Origin: Betaproteobacteria bacterium
GTDB lineage: Bacteria; Pseudomonadota; Gammaproteobacteria; Burkholderiales; Burkholderiaceae_C
Direction of reading: 5' to 3'
Length of the DNA stretch: 64,000 nt
Assembly: GCA_013289985.1 (NCBI GenBank)
Contig: JABCYW010000005.1
Span: forward strand, 1-64,000
Shown: positions 59,368 to 64,000 of the stretch, piece by piece
Position numbering within the stretch: the first letter of the stretch is position 1
Layout: the number at the start of each line of letters is the position of its first letter
The notes under the pieces: generated by a model
Seen by the model: the letters and a program-made list of their open reading frames with translations, nothing else
Told to the model about the DNA's origin: nothing
Databases searched by the model: none
Translations under genes and position numbers: made by a program

Positions 59368-60801
59368 TCAGCCGACCCTACAGATCTTGAGCATGTTGGT
59401 GCCGCCCGGATAGCCCATCGGCTCGCCGCACGTGATGGCGTAGGTGTCGCCCGGGCGCAGCACGCCCTGCGCCGTCAGCAGGCGCTCGGCTTCCGCGAGC
59501 GCGGAGTCGCGATCGTCGAAGGACCCCATCAACATCGGCGTGACGTTGCGGTACAGCGCCATGCGGCGCAGCGAATCGGGCTGCGACGTGAGCGCGAAGA
59601 TGGGCACCTGCGTGCGCTGGCGGCTGATCCACAGCGCGGTGGAGCCCGACTCGGTCAGCGCGACGATGGCCTTGCAGCCCAGATGCTGCGCGGTGAACAG
59701 CGCGCCGGCCGCGATCGACTGGTCGATGCGGCCGAACTTCTTGTTCAGGAATCCGGCCTCGATCGGCTGCACTTCCTCGGCGCGCTCGGCCTCCAGCGCG
59801 ATCGCGGCCATCGTCTCGACGGTCTCGATCGGGTACTTGCCGGCCGCGGTCTCGGCGCTGAGCATCACGGCGTCGGTGCCGTCCAGCACTGCATTGGCCA
59901 CGTCGCTCACCTCGGCGCGCGTGGGCACCGGCGCGAGGATCATGCTCTCCATCATCTGGGTGGCGGTGATGACGACCTTGTCCATCTCGCGCGCCATGCG
60001 GATCATGCGCTTCTGCAGCGCGGGCACCGACGCGTTGCCCACCTCCACGGCCAGGTCGCCGCGCGCCACCATGATGCCGTCGCTGGCCTTCAGGATGGAC
60101 TCGAGGTTGGGGATCGCCTCGGTGCGCTCGATCTTGGCGATCATCGCCGGCTTGTGGCGGGTCGACTCGCCGGCCACGTTGGCCAGTTGGCGCGCCATCT
60201 CCATGTCGGTGGCGTTCTTCGGGAAGCTCACCGCCAGGTAGTCGCAGCGGAAGCTGGCTGCCGTGCGGATGTCGTCCATGTCCTTGGCGGTGAGCGCCGG
60301 CGCGGTGAGGCCGCCGCCCTGCTTGTTGATGCCCTTGTTGTTGGACAGCTCGCCTTCCACCTTGACGATGGTGTGCACCTTGTCGCCCTTGACCTCCTCG
60401 ACGGTCAGCACGATCAGGCCGTCGTTGAGCAGCAGGGTGTCGCCGGGCTTCACGTCGCGCGGCAGCTCCTTGTAGTCGAGGCCCACGCCGCCGATGTCGC
60501 CCGGCTCGGTGCGCGAGGCGTCGAGCACGAAGCGCTCGCCCTTGACCAGCTGCACCTTGCCGTCGACGAACTTGCCGACGCGGATCTTGGGGCCCTGCAG
60601 GTCGGCCATCAGCGCGACGGTGCGGCCCACGCGCTCGGCGATCTCGCGCACGAGCTTCGCGCGGTCGATGTGGTCCTGCGCCTTGCCGTGGCTGAAGTTC
60701 AGGCGCACCACGTCGACACCCGCGCGTATCAGCCGCTCGAGCACCTCCGGGTCGCTGGTGGCGGGGCCGAGGGTGGCGACGATCTTGGTACCACGGATCA
60801 T
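59368..60801 (-). CDS. pyk: Pyruvate kinase
   Basis: This 477-residue enzyme starts MIRGTKIVATLGPATSDPEVL. It has VVRLNFSHGKAQDH, the active-site block MIAKIERTEAIPNLESIL with the catalytic Lys, IMVARGDLAVEVG and ATQMMESMI, and a C-terminal regulatory domain (about 350-477). It converts PEP and ADP to pyruvate and ATP in the last step of glycolysis. It follows pgk on the same strand with a 124-base gap, and ends in a hairpin terminator. Confidence 0.97.
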   Translation of the reverse strand: MIRGTKIVATLGPATSDPEVLERLIRAGVDVVRLNFSHGKAQDHIDRAKLVREIAERVGRTVALMADLQGPKIRVGKFVDGKVQLVKGERFVLDASRTEPGDIGGVGLDYKELPRDVKPGDTLLLNDGLIVLTVEEVKGDKVHTIVKVEGELSNNKGINKQGGGLTAPALTAKDMDDIRTAASFRCDYLAVSFPKNATDMEMARQLANVAGESTRHKPAMIAKIERTEAIPNLESILKASDGIMVARGDLAVEVGNASVPALQKRMIRMAREMDKVVITATQMMESMILAPVPTRAEVSDVANAVLDGTDAVMLSAETAAGKYPIETVETMAAIALEAERAEEVQPIEAGFLNKKFGRIDQSIAAGALFTAQHLGCKAIVALTESGSTALWISRQRTQVPIFALTSQPDSLRRMALYRNVTPMLMGSFDDRDSALAEAERLLTAQGVLRPGDTYAITCGEPMGYPGGTNMLKICRVG

Positions 60802-60925
60802 GACGGGCTGTCTCCTGGGCGCTCGCGCGCCTCTGCAACGAAGTAACTGGATAACGCGATTATGGGCGCGACCACCCGGTCGAGGTTACATGCGGATTAC
60901 AGCATCGCCGCGTGACCGCGCGAGG

Positions 60926-62116
60926 TCAAGCGGCACGCTTCTCGAGGATCTCCAGCGCCGGCAGCTTCTTGCCCTCGAGGATCTCCAGGAACGCGCCGCC
61001 GCCGGTGGAGATGTAGCCCACGTCCTTATCGATGCCGTACTTGGCGATGGCGGCCAGCGTGTCGCCGCCGCCCGCGATGGAGAACGCGGGGCTGGCGGCG
61101 ATGGCGCGCGCGAGCGTCTCGGTGCCGTGCGAGAACGCGTCGAACTCGAACACGCCCACGGGGCCGTTCCAGACGATGGTGCCGGCCGCCTTCAGCTGCC
61201 CGGCCAGCGCCGCCGCGGTCTGCGGGCCGATGTCCAGGATCAGGTCGTCGTCGGCCACGTCGGTGGCGGCCTTGACGGTGGCCTCGGCGTCGGCGGCGAA
61301 CTTCTTCGCGACGACGACGTCGGTGGGGATGGGCACCGCCGCGCCGCGCGCCTTCATCGCCTCGATGACCGCCTTCGCGTCGCCCATCAGGTCGGGCTCG
61401 GCCAGGCTCTTGCCGATCTTCAGGCCGGCCGCCAGCATGAAGGTGTTGGCGATGCCGCCGCCCACGATCAGGCCGTCGACCTTGGCCGACAGCGCCTGCA
61501 GGATGGTCAGCTTGGTGCTCACCTTGCTGCCGGCCACGATGGCCACCAGCGGGCGCTTCGGCGCGGCGAGCGCCTGCGTGATCGCGTCGATCTCGGCGGC
61601 CAGCAGGGGGCCGGCGCTGGCCACGGGCGCGTACTCGGCGATGCCGTAGGTGGTGCCTTCGGCGCGGTGCGCGGTGCCGAACGCGTCGTTGACGTAGATG
61701 TCGCACAGCGCGGCCATCTTCCTCGCGAGCTCGGGGCTGTTCTTCTTCTCGCCCTTGTTGACGCGGCAGTTCTCCAGCAGCACCACCTGGCCCGGCTTCA
61801 CGTCGACGCCGTCGACCCAGTCGGCCACCAGCGGCACGTCGCGGCCCAGCAGCTCGGACAGGCGCTTCGCGACCGGCGCGAGCGAATCCGCGGGCTTGAA
61901 CTCGCCTTCCGTGGGACGGCCCAGGTGGCTCGTGACCATCACGGCCGCGCCCGCGTCCAGCGCCAGGCGGATGCACGGCACCGAGGCGCGGATGCGGGTG
62001 TCCTCGGTGATGTTGCCGGCGTCGTCCTGCGGCACGTTCAGGTCGGCGCGGATGAACACGCGCTTGCCGGCGGCTTGGCCCGAGGCGGCGAGGTCGGAGA
62101 AACGGATCACTTTCAT
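60926..62116 (-). CDS. pgk: Phosphoglycerate kinase
   Basis: This 396-residue enzyme has [40 protein letters not shown] (cysteine in place of the usual Phe/Tyr next to Arg) and [26 protein letters not shown] and the C-terminal nucleotide site [19 protein letters not shown] and [14 protein letters not shown] complete the pattern. It transfers phosphate between 1,3-bisphosphoglycerate and ADP. Start at 62116 gives MKVIRFSDL. It opens the pgk-pyk-fba minus-strand glycolytic order, downstream of azlD. Confidence 0.97.
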   Translation of the reverse strand: MKVIRFSDLAASGQAAGKRVFIRADLNVPQDDAGNITEDTRIRASVPCIRLALDAGAAVMVTSHLGRPTEGEFKPADSLAPVAKRLSELLGRDVPLVADWVDGVDVKPGQVVLLENCRVNKGEKKNSPELARKMAALCDIYVNDAFGTAHRAEGTTYGIAEYAPVASAGPLLAAEIDAITQALAAPKRPLVAIVAGSKVSTKLTILQALSAKVDGLIVGGGIANTFMLAAGLKIGKSLAEPDLMGDAKAVIEAMKARGAAVPIPTDVVVAKKFAADAEATVKAATDVADDDLILDIGPQTAAALAGQLKAAGTIVWNGPVGVFEFDAFSHGTETLARAIAASPAFSIAGGGDTLAAIAKYGIDKDVGYISTGGGAFLEILEGKKLPALEILEKRAA

Positions 62117-62153
62117 GGCATTCACGCAGTCTGATGGAGGAAGGATTGAAGGC

Positions 62154-62486
62154 TTACCAGCCCAGGCCGAGTCGCAGCGCCAGCAGCACCACCGACCCCG
62201 CGAGTATCGTCGCGAGCAGGTTGCGCGTGGTGGCGAACACGAGGACGCCCATGGCCGTGGCGTAGATGCGGGCATCCTTCCAGGTGGCGATGAGGTGGTC
62301 GTCGGTCATCGCGATCTCGGGAAGCAGCACGGCCACCAGCGCGGCCAGCGGCGCGTAGCGCAAGGCCTCGCGCAGCCACGCGGGGATGGGCACCTCGCGC
62401 TCGGGAATCACGAAGAAGGCGCGCGTGACGACCGTGATCACCGTCAGCCCGGCGATGGCCAGCAGGATCTGCCAGGCGGGCATCAT
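62154..62486 (-). CDS. azlD: AzlD-family branched-chain amino acid exporter subunit
   Basis: This 110-residue protein has three or four membrane segments ([75 protein letters not shown]) and the AzlD motif [16 protein letters not shown]. It forms the small subunit of the AzlCD exporter for branched-chain or related amino acids. The ATG overlaps the azlC stop (ATGA), so both subunits are translated together. Confidence 0.88.
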   Translation of the reverse strand: MMPAWQILLAIAGLTVITVVTRAFFVIPEREVPIPAWLREALRYAPLAALVAVLLPEIAMTDDHLIATWKDARIYATAMGVLVFATTRNLLATILAGSVVLLALRLGLGW

Positions 62487-63220
62487 GCGTCGCTCCCCGC
62501 GGCAGGCCGGGCGGCGGCGGTCTGCGAGAAATGGTCGACGATCACGCCCACCGCGACGGCCGCGGCGATGGCCACCACGATGTTCAGGTGGAACGGCAGC
62601 GCGAAGGCAGCGAACGCCGCGGCGGCGGCCACGAGCGCGGCGATCCAGGTGCCGCGGTCGATCAGCAGCGTGCCGGTGAGGCCCAGCAGCGCCAGCGAGC
62701 CCGCGAAGCCCAGGCCCCATTGCGTGGGGATGACGTCGGCCAGCGCGATGCCCAGCAGCGACATCGCCTGCCAGGCCGTCCAGTTCACCGCCACGCCGCC
62801 CCACAGGAAGGGCAACTGGTCGGACATGGCGCCCGGCGTGGGGAAGCGCTTCATGAACGCGACGTAGTTCAGGTCGGCCATGAAGTAGGTGACCCACAGC
62901 CGGTGGCGCAGCGACAGCGGCGCGAAGTAGGGCCGCCAGCCGGCCGAGAAGATGATGAAGCGCAGGTTCACGCACAGCGCGGTGGCCCAGATCACCCACA
63001 GCGGCGCGCCCTGCGTGATCAGCGGCAGCGAGGCCAGTTGCGCGCTGCCGGCGAACACCAGCAGCGACATCGCGACGCACAGCGGCACGCCCATGCCGGC
63101 CTTGACCATGGCGATGCCCGTGACCAGGCCCCACGCGCCGATGCCCAGCGAGATGCCGGTCATGTCGCGCGCGCCGCGGGCGAATTCAGGATGGCGCCAA
63201 AGGGGCTGCGATGCGGTCAT
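62483..63220 (-). CDS. azlC: AzlC-family branched-chain amino acid exporter subunit
   Basis: This 245-residue inner-membrane protein has the AzlC pattern. ARGARDMTGISLGIGAWGLVTGIAMVKAGM leads to LLVFAGSAQLASLPLI and LCVNLRFIIFSAGWRPYF, with several helices after. The conserved GSAQ and N-x-R are present. It is the large subunit of the exporter with AzlD. Specificity could be branched-chain amino acids or azaleucine-like analogues. No Lrp-type regulator gene is visible next to it. Confidence 0.9.
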   Translation of the reverse strand: MTASQPLWRHPEFARGARDMTGISLGIGAWGLVTGIAMVKAGMGVPLCVAMSLLVFAGSAQLASLPLITQGAPLWVIWATALCVNLRFIIFSAGWRPYFAPLSLRHRLWVTYFMADLNYVAFMKRFPTPGAMSDQLPFLWGGVAVNWTAWQAMSLLGIALADVIPTQWGLGFAGSLALLGLTGTLLIDRGTWIAALVAAAAAFAAFALPFHLNIVVAIAAAVAVGVIVDHFSQTAAARPAAGSDA

Positions 63221-63309
63221 CGCGCCATTGTCTTATGGCGGCGGAAGCCCGCGGGTTACGTCGGAGGAACAGGATCGCGGCGCGGCTTCGCAAGGAGCGA
63301 AGCGGTGCT

Positions 63310-63756
63310 TCAATGCTCGACCGGCTTTTCCGCGGCCGACTTGTCGATCCGGGCGACCTTCTCGGGCTTGGCCGGCGCGGCCCTGGCGGCCTTTTCCGGA
63401 GCCGGCTTGTCGGCCGGCTTGTCGGCGGCGGCCGCGGCGTCGGGCTTGGCGTCGTCGCCGGCGTCGGCCGTCTTCTTCGCGCCCGGGCCCAGCGTCGGCT
63501 CCACGGCCTCCAGCTTGTTCTCGCGCATGTAGTCGTCCATCTCGCGCCAGCCGGCGTAGATGGCGGCCTTGTCCACGCGCTTGTTGAGCGTGAAGCAGTC
63601 CTCGATGGCGCGCCCGCCGTGGCGGCAGGCGGCGCCCACGGCCCTGCCGTCGGCCTCCAGGCGCGCGGCGGTCACCGACGCGGCCTCCAGCCCGAGCTGG
63701 TCGCAAGCGGCGAGCGGGCACAGGACGGCGAGGGTGAGGAGGAGTCGGCGCAACAT
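63310..63756 (-). CDS. Small lipoprotein with Lys/Ala/Pro-rich tail
   Basis: This 148-residue protein has a signal and lipobox LAAC (Cys 18). The conserved part (about 20-90) holds two further Cys (GAACRHGGRAIEDCFTLNK) that could form a disulfide, then KAAIYAGWREMDDYMRENKLE. The last 55 residues are low-complexity with repeated KPA/KPE and Asp, probably disordered or wall-binding. I know relatives in Burkholderiales but no function. It lies between azlC and fmt on the same strand. Confidence 0.7.
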   Translation of the reverse strand: MLRRLLLTLAVLCPLAACDQLGLEAASVTAARLEADGRAVGAACRHGGRAIEDCFTLNKRVDKAAIYAGWREMDDYMRENKLEAVEPTLGPGAKKTADAGDDAKPDAAAAADKPADKPAPEKAARAAPAKPEKVARIDKSAAEKPVEH

Positions 63757-63853
63757 GGCAAGGACGGGTTGATGCGTCGTTATCGGCCGCTGCGCGCCGG
63801 GCTTGAGGCCGGCAGCCGGAAAACCGGGCGCGGCCTCGCGCCCGCTGCGTCGG

Positions 63854-64000
63854 CTACCCGAGCACGGCACCCGGCTGGAGCGGCTGCGCCTGCAGCCACT
63901 GCGCGACCGGGCCGCGCTTGCCGCCCGAGCGCTGCACGTCGAGCAGCGCCAGCGCGCCGTCGCCGCAGGCCACCACCAGTTGCTGGCCGTCCACGGCGAT
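63854..64000 (-). CDS. fmt: Methionyl-tRNA formyltransferase, C-terminal fragment (window edge)
   Basis: Only the last 48 codons are in the window. The sequence reads LVVACGDGALALLDVQRSGGKR and ends with QPLQPGAVLG. It matches the C-terminal OB-like domain of Fmt, where G-x-L-x-L-x-x-x-Q-x-x-G-G-K-R is conserved. The full enzyme formylates initiator Met-tRNA. The gene runs out of the right edge; nothing suggests damage. Confidence 0.8.
   Translation of the reverse strand: MAVDGQQLVVACGDGALALLDVQRSGGKRGPVAQWLQAQPLQPGAVLG

Overview
The window reads as chromosomal DNA of a high-GC betaproteobacterium of the order Burkholderiales (Rubrivivax/Leptothrix/Methylibium-like). The support is the strong G/C third-position bias, the gene order pgk-pyk-fba-purC-purE-purK-tsaC on one strand, the folM-like/folB/ttcA run, the rimI-tsaB pair, and GC-rich palindromic repeats of a kind seen in this group. 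I see no rRNA, tRNA or CRISPR array.

Region 1 (1-5.3 kb) is an accessory patch with weaker codon bias. It opens with the 5' end of an IS1182-type transposase cut by the window edge, and holds a decayed, twice-frameshifted IS110-type transposase. Around these lie orphan genes: a lipoprotein, a cupin, an NTF2-like protein, a DUF4265 protein, a small membrane protein, a GNAT enzyme and two unknowns. Region 2 (5.5-12 kb) carries a lipoprotein with Ig-like repeats and an ice-binding-like (DUF3494) domain, an OmpA-like porin, an exported nucleoside hydrolase, a ParE-like remnant, an unknown conserved protein and a 2OG-Fe(II) oxygenase-like protein.

Region 3 (12-21.3 kb, minus strand) is a signalling block: two tandem hybrid histidine kinases with different sensor halves, a REC-GGDEF-EAL protein with a degenerate GGDEF, and a PilZ protein. 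It points to phosphorelay control of cyclic-di-GMP. Region 4 (21.3-33.2 kb) has a minus-strand run (exported nuclease, CDF metal transporter, dtd, cupin), an HscC-type Hsp70 with its J-like membrane partner, and a C39-peptidase ABC exporter with an HlyD adaptor but no visible substrate gene.

Region 5 (33.3-46.2 kb) is housekeeping: GST, lytic transglycosylase, cca, small DUF2628/DUF2905 proteins, MidA-like methyltransferase, pteridine reductase-like SDR, folB, ttcA, a DUF4136 lipoprotein, glmU, family-4 uracil-DNA glycosylase, rimI and tsaB. Region 6 (46.3-64 kb) has a PBP4-type carboxypeptidase, OmpW, two GDSL-type lipoprotein lipases, and then the glycolysis/purine cluster with tsaC, a thioredoxin-TPR protein, a TPR protein and a winged-helix/HATPase/STAS-like fusion. 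It closes with azlCD, a small lipoprotein and the 3' end of fmt.

The most unusual features are palindromic repeats that have entered genes or gene ends. An 85-bp palindrome supplies the last residues of both glmU and the convergent glycosylase gene. A GC-rich repeat sits in frame inside the MidA-like gene. A 161-bp imperfect palindrome fills the gap between two convergent genes.
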